A stretch of DNA of 64,000 bases from Leptospirales bacterium (lineage in GTDB: Bacteria > Spirochaetota > Leptospiria > Leptospirales > Leptonemataceae): the NCBI GenBank assembly GCA_016788865.1, contig JAEUSB010000057.1, forward strand, positions 45,535 through 109,534, in the 5' to 3' direction. The translations under genes were made by a program, and so were the position numbers. The notes beneath the pieces were generated by a model. It was not told where the DNA came from, did not search any database, and saw only the letters and a program-made list of their open reading frames with translations. Shown here piece by piece: positions 33,978-42,920 of the stretch (within the stretch, counting starts at the first letter, position 1; each line of letters opens with the position of its first letter).

Positions 33978-35915
33978 ATGAAATTATTGAGCCGTGCGCC
34001 CCGTCGACTTTTGATCTTCCCTCTCGACCTGGCCCTGGCTGCCCTGTCGCTTTATGTCGCCGCGGTCCTGCGCTTCGATTCCATCTTCCCGGCCGATTGG
34101 GCCACATCGTACGGCGTTAAGCCCTCGTTCACTATCCTGGCACTGGCTGTGGGAACGCGCGGCATCGTCTTTCTGGCCATGGGACTCTATCGTAGTCTCT
34201 GGGCATATGCCAGCGTACCGGATCTGGTACTCATTCTGAAAACCACCGTTGTTTCAGCACTCTGCGTTCTCGCAGTCTTGATCTTCCATAACCGCCTCGA
34301 AGGAATTCCACGCAGCGTACTGGTGCTCGATTCCGTACTGCTATTCTTACTGCTCTCATTCCGTAGTTTTAGTTGGAGACTCTTTCGCGATATGTATTTT
34401 GCGCGCCGTGCCAGAGGCGGGCGCCGCACTTTACTCATCGGTGCTGGCGTAACGGCCAATCGTCTCGTCACGGAATTGCGCCCGAATGCATCCCTGAATT
34501 TGCTGCCAATTGGTTTCCTGGACGATGATGCAGCCAAGCAAGGCGCGCATTTGCAAGGACTGCCAGTGCTCGGCCGGATCGACGAACTCGATCCAATCCT
34601 TACAGCAGAACGTGTTGAAGAAGTGATCATAGCTGCCAAGCTTTCCGGTTCAGTAATCAGACAGGTTCACAGGATATGTGAAACGCGCGGCATTCCCTGC
34701 AAAACAGTCCCTCCTCTTACGGAGATGCTCTCGCGCCCGGACATTGGCAAATCGCTCCGCAAGCTCAGTCTGGAAGACTTGCTTGGACGCGATGTCGTGC
34801 GACTTGAAACCGCCGGCATTAGAAAAGCCCTGGAGCACAGAACAATTCTTGTAACAGGCGCTGGCGGATCCATCGGCAGCGAAGTGTGCCGTCAGCTGCT
34901 CGACTACGATCCAAAGCAAATCATATTGTTCGAGAGAGCAGAAACTCCGCTCTACGAAATCGACTACGAACTGAGGAAGCTCACGCTTGAGCGTCGTCTA
35001 AACGTTCAGATATCCTGCGTGATTGGAGATATACGTTATCCGGAAATGCTCCGCCAGGTGTTCCGTGAAAATGAAGTTCATACCGTATTCCATTGCGCGG
35101 CATACAAGCACGTTCCCATGATGGAACTTCATCCTGATGAAGCGGTTAAGAACAACGTAATTGGAACTATCAACGTTGCAGACGCTGCGCGCGATGCAGG
35201 CGTTGAACGGTTCGTAATGATTTCAACAGATAAGGCTGTAAATCCGGCTAACGTTATGGGAGCCACCAAGCGAATCGCTGAAATTTATGTTCAAAACCTG
35301 GCACGCGCAACGGACACTCGCTTTATTACAGTTCGATTTGGAAACGTCCTGGGCTCCAATGGCTCAGTCATTCCTTTGTTTCAAAAACAAATAGAGGCTG
35401 GCGGACCGGTAACTGTCACCCACCCTGATATCATTCGCTATTTCATGACCATCAAAGAAGCAGCGGGACTTGTAATCCAGGCGGGCGTGATGGGCCAGGG
35501 CGGCGAGATCTTCCTGCTCGATATGGGTGAACCGGTTAAAATCAAGGATCTTGCGGAAGACATGATTCGATTCGCAGGACTCGTGCCGCACCAGGATATC
35601 CAGATTCACTATGTTGGTTTGCGTCCCGGAGAAAAACTCTACGAAGAGTTGCTCCTGGCGGAAGAAGGCATCGAGGCCACCCGGCATGAAAAGATTCACA
35701 TTGCAAATTCGCGAATCATGCACCTTCCAACGCTACTTGCCAAGATCAAAGAGCTGGAAGATGCGGCCAACCGCGGGGTTCGCCACGATATCGATCACGT
35801 CATGTCCTCCCTTGTACCAGAATACCGCCCTGTCTCTCCAATGGCGCTCCCGCCTGAGAAGGATCATTCCAACAACCCGGTAACAGAAAAACAGACCAAC
35901 GCCACCGGTCAGTAG
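33978..35915 (+). CDS. CapD/WbpM/PglF-type nucleoside-diphosphate-sugar 4,6-dehydratase (membrane)
   Basis: A 645-residue polysaccharide biosynthesis enzyme. The first 120 residues hold four membrane helices. A CoA-binding-like Rossmann domain (TLLIGAGVTANRLV) comes next, then the catalytic short-chain dehydrogenase domain: VTGAGGSIGSEVCRQL (NAD site), TVFHCAAYKHVPMMELHP, and MISTDKAVNPANVMGATKR, with the Met-Lys active site found in this class in place of Tyr-Lys. It makes 4-keto-6-deoxy UDP-sugars such as the precursor of bacillosamine or QuiNAc for surface glycans. GTG at 33972 is an alternative start. Its end overlaps the next convergent gene by 7 bases. Confidence 0.92.
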   Translation: MKLLSRAPRRLLIFPLDLALAALSLYVAAVLRFDSIFPADWATSYGVKPSFTILALAVGTRGIVFLAMGLYRSLWAYASVPDLVLILKTTVVSALCVLAVLIFHNRLEGIPRSVLVLDSVLLFLLLSFRSFSWRLFRDMYFARRARGGRRTLLIGAGVTANRLVTELRPNASLNLLPIGFLDDDAAKQGAHLQGLPVLGRIDELDPILTAERVEEVIIAAKLSGSVIRQVHRICETRGIPCKTVPPLTEMLSRPDIGKSLRKLSLEDLLGRDVVRLETAGIRKALEHRTILVTGAGGSIGSEVCRQLLDYDPKQIILFERAETPLYEIDYELRKLTLERRLNVQISCVIGDIRYPEMLRQVFRENEVHTVFHCAAYKHVPMMELHPDEAVKNNVIGTINVADAARDAGVERFVMISTDKAVNPANVMGATKRIAEIYVQNLARATDTRFITVRFGNVLGSNGSVIPLFQKQIEAGGPVTVTHPDIIRYFMTIKEAAGLVIQAGVMGQGGEIFLLDMGEPVKIKDLAEDMIRFAGLVPHQDIQIHYVGLRPGEKLYEELLLAEEGIEATRHEKIHIANSRIMHLPTLLAKIKELEDAANRGVRHDIDHVMSSLVPEYRPVSPMALPPEKDHSNNPVTEKQTNATGQ

Positions 35916-36997
35916 AGAATCACATCGGGCATTGCGCGCCATTCTCGCAGCAGCAACATAAAGCAAAACACCAGCGAATACGCTGATAGAATCCACGACC
36001 ACCGGTTAGACCAGAAGCTACATACAATAGCCCCAATCGTCACAGGGATGAAGAGTCGCGCAATGTTTGCGAAGTTATCCCAGTATTCCGCGCTTGCAAG
36101 CAACGGGGGAACCGTGCCGGCCAACAGCAACAGCAGACCTATCTTTCTATCGGGTCCAGGCCCGCTGACCCAAGCGATTACAGTGACAATTGCAATGTAC
36201 GGAAACAACAATCCGCGACCGGAGAAGACAGCGTCCGGATGGCCAATGTAGCTGAAAAAACCTGATGCTATTCCACGTTCTGCCGCGGCCACGGGTGAAA
36301 AACCGGTATACCACCACCATGCCATCACGGGAAGCATGGAAGCCAGTGCGGAGAGGATTCGAAGGTTTCTGAGATTCACCAGGATGAACGCGATCGGAAA
36401 TGCAAGCATGGTTTCTTTGCAGAGGCATGCAATCGCAACGAGAATCCATCCGACTGCTTGCCGATTCCTGGATGCAGCCGCATCCAACACCCGCGTGATC
36501 CCCAGGACGGCCAGACTCAACGCAAGACCGTCTGCTAAAAAAAGATTCGCGGCAAGGATGGAGAACGGGTTGAGAGCCATGACCCAGGCGGCCCGCGGAA
36601 ACGCCCGAAGGCTCCCGATGGCACAAAGATGAGCGAATAACGGTATCAAAGCCATGGACCAGACAAGGGCCATTGGACTAATAAGTACTGCTGCGCCACA
36701 GATGGCTGGATAGCCTATGCGTGCCCAACGGAATGGTTCTGAATCCAGCTGGATGCTTGCTCCCAGAAAGATTCGATTCGCAATATAGTAATAGAACTGG
36801 CCATCATAGCCGCCGCTCTTGTAAACTGGAGCGTCGGGAGGCAAGACTGCTCGATTTGCTGCGGCATAACATGGGCCGTCAGCCAGGCAACCAAACCTGA
36901 TTCCTCCCGCAAGGCTGCCGGTCTTGATTGCCGGAATCGAAAGTGCCAACCCATGTAGTAAGGCTGCAAGCAGGATCGCGCGCCGCGTCTGCGACAT
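35909..36997 (-). CDS. Polytopic membrane protein, probable GT-C-like cell-surface glycopolymer protein
   Basis: A 362-residue protein with about 9-10 membrane helices. An early periplasmic loop contains KSGGYDGQFYYYIANRIFLG; the YDGQFYY motif is a mark of a membrane family linked to surface glycopolymer formation, with a GT-C glycosyltransferase-like layout. No acidic DxD pair is clearly placed, so activity is uncertain. The ATG at 36997 overlaps the stop of the preceding gene by one base (TGATG), fixing the start. The neighbouring CapD-type gene supports a role in surface polysaccharide. Confidence 0.72.
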   Translation of the reverse strand: MSQTRRAILLAALLHGLALSIPAIKTGSLAGGIRFGCLADGPCYAAANRAVLPPDAPVYKSGGYDGQFYYYIANRIFLGASIQLDSEPFRWARIGYPAICGAAVLISPMALVWSMALIPLFAHLCAIGSLRAFPRAAWVMALNPFSILAANLFLADGLALSLAVLGITRVLDAAASRNRQAVGWILVAIACLCKETMLAFPIAFILVNLRNLRILSALASMLPVMAWWWYTGFSPVAAAERGIASGFFSYIGHPDAVFSGRGLLFPYIAIVTVIAWVSGPGPDRKIGLLLLLAGTVPPLLASAEYWDNFANIARLFIPVTIGAIVCSFWSNRWSWILSAYSLVFCFMLLLREWRAMPDVILY

Positions 36998-37416
36998 CAG
37001 GAGAGAATTCCCTTCCTGACCAATATCCGGTTCCTGCAGTGCGGACATTTGTACTCGCCATCGCCTCGAAAACGAACCGGGCGACTGCACTGGGTGCAGG
37101 CCGCCACGAATTCCCCTGTATCCATACGACCAATGATGGCAGCCTGATCGTTTACAGCAACGCCGCTCAGACTCAATTGCAGGGCCAATGAGTCGGTTAG
37201 ATTAAATAGTATGATTGGGCGCTCCATACTGAGCAGGCGGTCTAGCAGCGTCCGTACTCCTTCGTGGTAAACGGGGAGCCAGGAAGCACAGTCAATAGCA
37301 GACCCGGCGAACTGGACGCACAGTTTCTGTACGGAATCAATATCGAGTGCTCCAACGGGCCGTGCAACTTCGCCTGCATTTTCTGACATATCAAACTCTC
37401 GCTTTATGATTTGCAT
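36997..37416 (-). CDS. Zinc-ribbon-tailed small protein of unknown function
   Basis: A 139-residue soluble protein. The last 40 residues have CTQC and CPHC (AACTQCSRPVRF and YKCPHCRNRI), a zinc ribbon. The rest (LDIDSVQKLCVQFAGSAIDC, RPIILFNLTDSLALQLSLSG) has the alternating strand-helix feel of a STAS-like fold, but I cannot confirm this. ATG 37389, with GAGAG before it, is an equally good start. Its stop overlaps the start of the membrane protein gene. The 5' end is close to the divergent hydrolase-like gene. Confidence 0.65.
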   Translation of the reverse strand: MQIIKREFDMSENAGEVARPVGALDIDSVQKLCVQFAGSAIDCASWLPVYHEGVRTLLDRLLSMERPIILFNLTDSLALQLSLSGVAVNDQAAIIGRMDTGEFVAACTQCSRPVRFRGDGEYKCPHCRNRILVRKGILS

Positions 37417-37444
37417 TTTGGGCATCTCGCGGCATCCTGGACTC

Positions 37445-38254
37445 ATGGCCGCCGTTTCTGGAACCCGCATAGCAATCAGCTGGATTCAGGAGACTTTCTG
37501 GTTTTTGTTTCTAATTGTGCAATTACCATTTCTCTTTTTCTCAAAGTGGGGATCGCCGGGTCGGCGTCGGGAACGCGTCCTGATCCTGACGGATCATGCC
37601 TGCAGTACTGTATTCTATTTCGGATTGCGATCTGCGCTGAAGCGGCGTGGGTTCCCGGTGACGGTCCTGGGTATCGGCCAGCTGACCTCGCTCACGACCC
37701 AGGCTCGCACACTGGCACGTTTGCTTGAGGAACTTGACGTACAGCGAGGCATTCTCATCGCACATGGGAAAGCGGGTCTTGCGGCACTGGCCCTGCCTGA
37801 TTCAGCCCGGCGGCGCGTACAACATCTCGTTACCCTGGGAACGCCGTTTCACGGGTCGCGTGTCTTTCTACCTCTGGCCGTCGTCCCTTCCTTCGGCGAT
37901 ATGTCCGTCGGTAGCGAGTTCCTGCTGCTGCACCGAATGAATGCACTCCTATTTCCGCAATTCTCTCCATTTTGCGCCTTCCAGGATCAACTCATCTATC
38001 CCAGCAACCTTGGGCATTTTGGCCAGGGGAGAGATTTGATCCTGGATCGATCCGGCCACTGGAATCTGGTCCTGGACGCTGAGAACATTGACACAATTGT
38101 GCAACATTTGCTCCAGGCGCACCCGGAACCAGCTCAGGCAGCGCCTGGCGTTGCTGCTGCAATTCCTTCAAAAGCAACTGCAACCCCAAAAAAGGCTGAG
38201 CCTCGAAAATCTGCCCCGGCAGCCAGGAAAGCAAAGCCCAGGAAACGACGTTAG
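37445..38254 (+). CDS. Alpha/beta-hydrolase-fold protein lacking the nucleophile serine, with basic C-terminal tail
   Basis: A 269-residue protein with an N-terminal membrane segment (FWFLFLIVQLPFLFFS) followed by a lipase-like fold: VLILTDHACSTVFY, ILIAHGKAGLAALAL, HLVTLGTPFHGSR and a late SGHWNLVLD. The usual GHSxGG elbow reads AHGKAG, so the catalytic Ser is Gly and hydrolase activity is unlikely. The last 45 residues are Ala/Pro/Lys-rich (PKKAEPRKSAPAARKAKPRK), like a histone H1-type nucleic-acid- or polymer-binding tail. ATG 37445 is preferred; 37406 is possible. It heads a plus-strand run of genes. Confidence 0.7.
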   Translation: MAAVSGTRIAISWIQETFWFLFLIVQLPFLFFSKWGSPGRRRERVLILTDHACSTVFYFGLRSALKRRGFPVTVLGIGQLTSLTTQARTLARLLEELDVQRGILIAHGKAGLAALALPDSARRRVQHLVTLGTPFHGSRVFLPLAVVPSFGDMSVGSEFLLLHRMNALLFPQFSPFCAFQDQLIYPSNLGHFGQGRDLILDRSGHWNLVLDAENIDTIVQHLLQAHPEPAQAAPGVAAAIPSKATATPKKAEPRKSAPAARKAKPRKRR

Positions 38255-38259
38255 ACGGA

Positions 38260-38592
38260 ATGTTAAACGACCTGCAACGCAGTGTGGACCGCTACGTAAA
38301 ACAGGCCGGCGGTTACTTTGGAGATCTGACGAATCTCGCAAGACTGCTCGAAGAAGCAGGCGAGATTGCGGCAATCTATGCTAGAACCCGCGGAGAACTG
38401 AAACCTAAACCCACTGACGACGTTTCGGCGGATGCACTGGAGTCCGAAATGGGGGATCTTCTATTTGTACTGTGTTGTCTTGCCAATCAGGCCGGGATTG
38501 ACCTGGAGAAAGCCCTGGGCGGTTCAATCGCAAAATTCAACGAACGAGACCGTGACCGGCATTCGCACTTGCACGAAGGCGGTGAATCCTAA
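38260..38592 (+). CDS. MazG-like nucleotide pyrophosphohydrolase
   Basis: A 110-residue all-alpha NTP pyrophosphohydrolase of the MazG/dCTPase type. LARLLEEAGEIAAIY gives the first E-E-x-x-E metal motif and ALESEMGDLLFVLCCLAN the second E-x-x-x-D motif. The FNERDRDRH tail is typical of single-domain MazG proteins. It probably hydrolyses non-canonical or excess nucleotides in the cytoplasm. It starts 5 bases after the hydrolase-like gene and is probably in the same operon. Confidence 0.85.
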   Translation: MLNDLQRSVDRYVKQAGGYFGDLTNLARLLEEAGEIAAIYARTRGELKPKPTDDVSADALESEMGDLLFVLCCLANQAGIDLEKALGGSIAKFNERDRDRHSHLHEGGES

Positions 38593-38602
38593 AAATTGCC
38601 CC

Positions 38603-38938
38603 ATGCGGTGGTTGGCTATAGTTTCATTGTCCCTCTTGTTTTCCTGTGCCGGTGCAAGCGCTGGAATCGCACTTTCGAACGTTCCTCTTGAGTCTCAGAC
38701 ATATACAGTGCTCGGCCCTGCCGAGACGACAAAGAGTTGGTGGGGCTTTGACCTTGGCGTCATAGCGTTTCCGTTGGGCGAACCTCCGGTCTCAGAAGCA
38801 ATGCAGGATGTCATCAAACAGAAAGAAGGCGACGCGCTGGTAAACTTGCGGTATTCCACTGATCGAACCATTATCTTCTTCATGACAAGACACCGCTTTC
38901 ATCTGAAAGCAGACGTCATCAAGCTCGAGAAAAAATGA
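38603..38938 (+). CDS. Small lipoprotein of unknown function
   Basis: A 111-residue predicted lipoprotein: RWLAIVSLSLLFSC with the lipobox Cys at about residue 14. The mature part resembles short spirochaete exported domains (GFDLGVIAFPLGEPPVSEAM, DALVNLRYSTDRTIIFF). The start is ATG 38603, 10 bases after mazG; longer frames overlap mazG without reason. Its stop overlaps the next start by ATGA. Family not recognised. Confidence 0.68.
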   Translation: MRWLAIVSLSLLFSCAGASAGIALSNVPLESQTYTVLGPAETTKSWWGFDLGVIAFPLGEPPVSEAMQDVIKQKEGDALVNLRYSTDRTIIFFMTRHRFHLKADVIKLEKK

Positions 38939-39513
38939 AACTCGCCCACGTTCTCGCAGTAGCCGTCATCACCGTGGCGGCCCCACTCTGTCTGCCCGGG
39001 GGCATCATTGACAAAGGTGGCATTTCCGATCACGCCGGAGTGATTCCTCAGGCAACCCGCACCCATGGCGCGCCCTACAAACTCGTCTGCTACGATCGAG
39101 GTGAAGCTCTTCGTCGTGAAACGCTGCCCGAGGATGCCGAAAAGCCGGCAGGACCTCCGGTGCGCTACGAATCACCAGAGACCTTTACAGGCCAATGCGA
39201 TGAGGAAGGCGAAAGTTCCATCTTCTTTCTTTTCAATATGTTCCCGGTAACCGGCAAACTCGATCCCGAATATGCAATCGCAACCGCTGTGCAGAGACTT
39301 GAGGGCGACACAATGATCCGCATGCGCACCTGGCACGAAACGCACTACTATTCCATTCTCGGCCGGGTCTCCGTTTTCAAGGTTCGAGGTCGCGTAATCA
39401 AGTTTCTTTCGCAGGAGGAATTGGATCCCAAAAATCCCGGGAAGGAGAAAGATCCAAAGGCCGGTAAAAACGACAAAGACGCGAAGACTTCACCTAAACC
39501 AGGAAAGCCGTGA
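38935..39513 (+). CDS. Exported protein with Lys/Pro-rich tail
   Basis: A 192-residue protein with a signal peptide (KLAHVLAVAVITVAAPLC) that may be a lipoprotein. The central part (SSIFFLFNMFPVTGKLDPEYAI and MIRMRTWHETHYYSILGRVS) resembles the middle of the preceding lipoprotein in style, suggesting related proteins. The last 30 residues are low-complexity Lys, Asp and Pro. Its start overlaps the previous stop and its stop overlaps the next start (GTGA), so translation is coupled along this run. Function unknown; envelope. Confidence 0.65.
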   Translation: MKLAHVLAVAVITVAAPLCLPGGIIDKGGISDHAGVIPQATRTHGAPYKLVCYDRGEALRRETLPEDAEKPAGPPVRYESPETFTGQCDEEGESSIFFLFNMFPVTGKLDPEYAIATAVQRLEGDTMIRMRTWHETHYYSILGRVSVFKVRGRVIKFLSQEELDPKNPGKEKDPKAGKNDKDAKTSPKPGKP

Positions 39514-39815
39514 ATCTGGTTAGACTTCGCCTGCTCGCAATTCTCTTTGCCTGCCTCTCTGTGATGTGCGTCTCCGAAAAAGACGATGTGAATGCAGGTG
39601 ATGCAACAAGCGAAATTTACGCGGCCATCCAATTCAAGGCAAGACAATGCGGTAATTCCCCCGCTTATCCGTTCATTCCGCCTCCTAACCCAACGGCATA
39701 CGGTACTCGACTCTGTTCTCTTTCAATCATTCGCGCAGAATGTCCCTTTCGTGATTATCCAATCTTCTGCATTGAAGTTTACGACGGCGCTGACGTTCCG
39801 GGGATTGGACCCTGA
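39510..39815 (+). CDS. Small cysteine-containing lipoprotein
   Basis: A 101-residue predicted lipoprotein starting at a GTG that overlaps the previous stop. The leader LLAILFACLSVMC ends in a lipobox Cys. Mature cysteines (KARQCGN, RLCSLS, AECPF, IFCIE) could form two disulphides. It ends 2 bases before the TonB-dependent receptor gene, which suggests a partner role in substrate capture at the outer membrane. Family not recognised. Confidence 0.62.
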   Translation: MNLVRLRLLAILFACLSVMCVSEKDDVNAGDATSEIYAAIQFKARQCGNSPAYPFIPPPNPTAYGTRLCSLSIIRAECPFRDYPIFCIEVYDGADVPGIGP

Positions 39816-39817
39816 AG

Positions 39818-42322
39818 ATGAAACAATTGCGCTACTGCTTCCTACTGCTGGCGCTCCTCGCGCCGGCAACGTTAAGCGCCCTTGAGGTCCGCATTCTGGT
39901 CAAGGACGGACGCACTAACCAGGGCGTTGCTGACGCACAGGTAATCATTCTTGAAACCAAAGAAAAGTATTTTGCAGATGAAAAAGGCGAAGTCACCGTT
40001 AAGATTCCTGCGGCAGGATTTGTAACAATTCGGGCCATCTCCCCCTCCGGTGAAATTGTCCAACCAAGAATTCAGATTACGGGACCGAATCAGCTTGTAA
40101 CTATTATCCTGGGGGAAATCAAGGAGCAGACTCCAACCAAACTCGAACCAACTCCTCAGAAAGTCGGCGAGGAAGGGGTGAACGTAACGGGTAAGCGCGA
40201 TCGCCAAAAGATATCGCGTTACCAGGTGCGCCTCGATGAAATCAAAAGACTTCCTGGGCAATTCGGGGAAGCATTGCGCGGCCTTGAGACATTGCCGGGC
40301 GTGAATGCTCCTCCCTTTGGAAACGGGGAAATCGTTGTGCGCGGGGCCAATGAGAATGCAAATACCTACCTGGTAGACAATCTCCCCATTGGATACGCCT
40401 TCCACTTTGCCGGGCTCAATAGTGTGCTTCACAATGATCTGATCAAATCAATCGACCTGTTTACTGGAGCGTACCCTGTAACCTACGGCAATGCCACGGG
40501 TGGGGTAATCTACATTGATACAATCGATGAGGTTCCAAAGTTTGGCGGACACGCTACGTTCTCGCTCTGGTCAGCGCAGGCGCTCTTCAAGGCGCCATTC
40601 GCAGACGGGGCCGGCTACTGGATTGGATCCGGACGGATTTCCTATCTGGATAGAACATTAAAGCCATACATTCCCGAAGGGACCAGATTCATTCCACGCT
40701 ACTGGGATGGACAGTTCAAGGCAATGTACAGGATCAATCCCGAGCACCAGCTGTATTTCTACACTCTTGGCGCAAAGGATACGTTCCTTGCGCAAATCGA
40801 GAATCGTCCCACCTGGGACCCTACATCGGAATTTGATCCAAGGTTCGTGGGGGCAAGTATTGCATTGGATCGCGCGTTTCACACCGAAGCCATCCGCCAC
40901 GTCTGGTCACCGGGGACCCGCGTAAGCAATGAGATGACCGTGCTCTACCACAACAACATCCGCTATATTGATGGGACGCTCGGAATCATTCGCGCCAAAC
41001 AGAAACGTGAAGACGGCTATGCTGCATTGAAAGATGATTTCAATTGGGAAGCCTGGAAAGATCACCTGTTCTTTGACGCAGGCTTTGAAGCCAGACAGTT
41101 CCGATACAAGAGCACGGGTCAAACAACCGTCGCGGTAAATCCAAATAACCCAACGCCGGATCCTTACAAGACAGAGAATCCTGACTTTGTGAACGTACCG
41201 GTCGAAGATTTTCAAAAGACTTCATATAACAGCGGTTATGTGATGACGACAGTCAAGGCGTACGGAGTTGAATTCAAGCCCGGGCTTCGGGCGGATTACT
41301 TTGGCCTTACCAAACAGCGCGTTGTCGACCCGCGCGGCACTCTATCATATACATTTCCCTGGAAAACCACAACACTCCTTTCGGGAGCAGGTGTCTATCA
41401 TCGCGTACCGGATGCTGGAACCTATTCTGCTACCTCCGGGAATCCCGATTTGTATCTTGAGCGCGCCGAACACTATGGCGGCGGGATCGAGCAAACCATT
41501 GATACCTGGACCCTGAAAGGGGAAGTTTACCGGCACTACTTCACTGATATCGTTGTGTCCGATCCCTACATAACAACTCCGTACAAGCGAAATCCGGATC
41601 CCTTTGGTCGATACACGCAACCAATTCTCTACAATGCTCCCAGGTTCTATTCCAACGACGGAACAGGTTTTTCTGAAGGGTATGAGATCTATATCAAAAA
41701 GAACAAACCGGAAGGAAAGAACGGATTCTACGGATGGGTTTCTTATACCTGGTCACGGACCCTGCGAAATAATCATCAACACATCATCTACGATGATGAA
41801 AGACGCCAGATATTCAGTGCCGATGAAGCGCGCATCATTCGTCAGTACGACAACACGAAGGATCACTACGCCGAATTCGACCGCACGCACATTGTAAACG
41901 TTGTGCTCGGTTGGAAACTCTCACGCGAGTGGCAGTTTGGTGCGCGCTGGAAGTATATGACCTCCCAGCCTTATACCCCGATCGTTGGGGATGATGGTGG
42001 ACGTCAGGTCCAGAACAATCGTTACGTATTCAATCCTATCTACAGCCCATTGACGAACTCCGGTCGACTGAAACCTTACCATCGACTGGACATTCGGGTG
42101 GATCGATTCCAGAACTATCCATGGGGCTATGGCAACGTGTTTGTCGAAGTACTCAACGTATATCTCCGCGATAACCCTGTGAATCTGGACTGGAATGTTG
42201 CAAGACCTGTTTCGCGCACAAACCCATCGATCCAGAACGATTTTGGAACACTTGAAAGTTCGCGCGACGGCAAGAAGACCAAGTTCCCACTGTTTAACTT
42301 TGGAATTGAGGTTCAATTCTGA
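39818..42322 (+). CDS. TonB-dependent outer-membrane receptor with N-terminal carboxypeptidase-regulatory-like domain
   Basis: An 834-residue outer-membrane protein. A signal peptide (YCFLLLALLAPATLSA) is followed by a carboxypeptidase-regulatory-like beta domain (LEVRILVKDGRTNQGVADAQ), then a plug domain with RLPGQFGEALRGLETLPGV, EIVVRGANENANTYLVDN and TYGNATGGVIYID, then a 22-strand-type barrel ending in FNFGIEVQF with the terminal Phe. It should import a large or scarce substrate with energy from TonB. The substrate is unknown. It is embedded in a coupled run with small lipoproteins on both sides; the downstream lipoprotein gene overlaps its stop. Confidence 0.92.
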   Translation: MKQLRYCFLLLALLAPATLSALEVRILVKDGRTNQGVADAQVIILETKEKYFADEKGEVTVKIPAAGFVTIRAISPSGEIVQPRIQITGPNQLVTIILGEIKEQTPTKLEPTPQKVGEEGVNVTGKRDRQKISRYQVRLDEIKRLPGQFGEALRGLETLPGVNAPPFGNGEIVVRGANENANTYLVDNLPIGYAFHFAGLNSVLHNDLIKSIDLFTGAYPVTYGNATGGVIYIDTIDEVPKFGGHATFSLWSAQALFKAPFADGAGYWIGSGRISYLDRTLKPYIPEGTRFIPRYWDGQFKAMYRINPEHQLYFYTLGAKDTFLAQIENRPTWDPTSEFDPRFVGASIALDRAFHTEAIRHVWSPGTRVSNEMTVLYHNNIRYIDGTLGIIRAKQKREDGYAALKDDFNWEAWKDHLFFDAGFEARQFRYKSTGQTTVAVNPNNPTPDPYKTENPDFVNVPVEDFQKTSYNSGYVMTTVKAYGVEFKPGLRADYFGLTKQRVVDPRGTLSYTFPWKTTTLLSGAGVYHRVPDAGTYSATSGNPDLYLERAEHYGGGIEQTIDTWTLKGEVYRHYFTDIVVSDPYITTPYKRNPDPFGRYTQPILYNAPRFYSNDGTGFSEGYEIYIKKNKPEGKNGFYGWVSYTWSRTLRNNHQHIIYDDERRQIFSADEARIIRQYDNTKDHYAEFDRTHIVNVVLGWKLSREWQFGARWKYMTSQPYTPIVGDDGGRQVQNNRYVFNPIYSPLTNSGRLKPYHRLDIRVDRFQNYPWGYGNVFVEVLNVYLRDNPVNLDWNVARPVSRTNPSIQNDFGTLESSRDGKKTKFPLFNFGIEVQF

Positions 42323-42843
42323 TGCAACGAATTGTTTGTGTGGCTGTACTGGCCCTGGCGCAACTTACATGCTGGGATTCTGTTGATCACAAGAAGGATG
42401 CGGAGCTTGAACAACAGAAGCTAGTTTATCTCTCGCTCATTCTCACTCGCAACGCAGTTGACCATTGCGTGCAAGCTGAGACAGCTGCCCTTTCCTGTTC
42501 GTCTGCTGCCGGACTGAGCGCGACCTACGTATCTACGCTACAGACAGCTTACAGCATCACAAATTCCACGCAAACAGCTTCCGCCATCTGTTCGCAACTA
42601 CCGTCGTCCGTACTCTTCTCAAACTCTTCCGAAAGTGCAAAGAACTGCCACTTTGATTGCAACAAAGCCTATTTCGAACGAGTGCAGAGCGAAGGCAGAT
42701 GCAATGCTTCCCAATTCCCGACTGCACTCACAAACTATGCAGGATGTCTGCCGATTATCTGGGTTACTTCATGCGCTAGCAAAGACGCGGGGTTACATAG
42801 CTGCCTCACGAATTGTTTCAAGACTGGTACCGTTGTCCCTTGA
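42322..42843 (+). CDS. Cysteine-rich lipoprotein
   Basis: A 173-residue predicted lipoprotein (VAVLALAQLTC lipobox). The mature protein has about a dozen Cys in pairs (HCVQAETAALSC, CHFDCNKAYF, CLPIIWVTSC, SCLTNC), which suggests a disulphide-rich envelope protein. The ATG overlaps the receptor stop by one base. It may be a surface partner of the receptor, by position only. Family not recognised. Confidence 0.65.
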   Translation: MQRIVCVAVLALAQLTCWDSVDHKKDAELEQQKLVYLSLILTRNAVDHCVQAETAALSCSSAAGLSATYVSTLQTAYSITNSTQTASAICSQLPSSVLFSNSSESAKNCHFDCNKAYFERVQSEGRCNASQFPTALTNYAGCLPIIWVTSCASKDAGLHSCLTNCFKTGTVVP

Positions 42844-42920
42844 AGCTTTTTGCGCTGGCCTATAAGACGGGCGAACGGTTCCCTGGTTTACTGTCCAATA
42901 AGAGCGTCTGACGGGAATCG

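Noticed and set aside
39872..40432. A 186-residue minus-strand frame
   Set aside because: It is antisense to the TonB receptor plug domain, which has clear family motifs.
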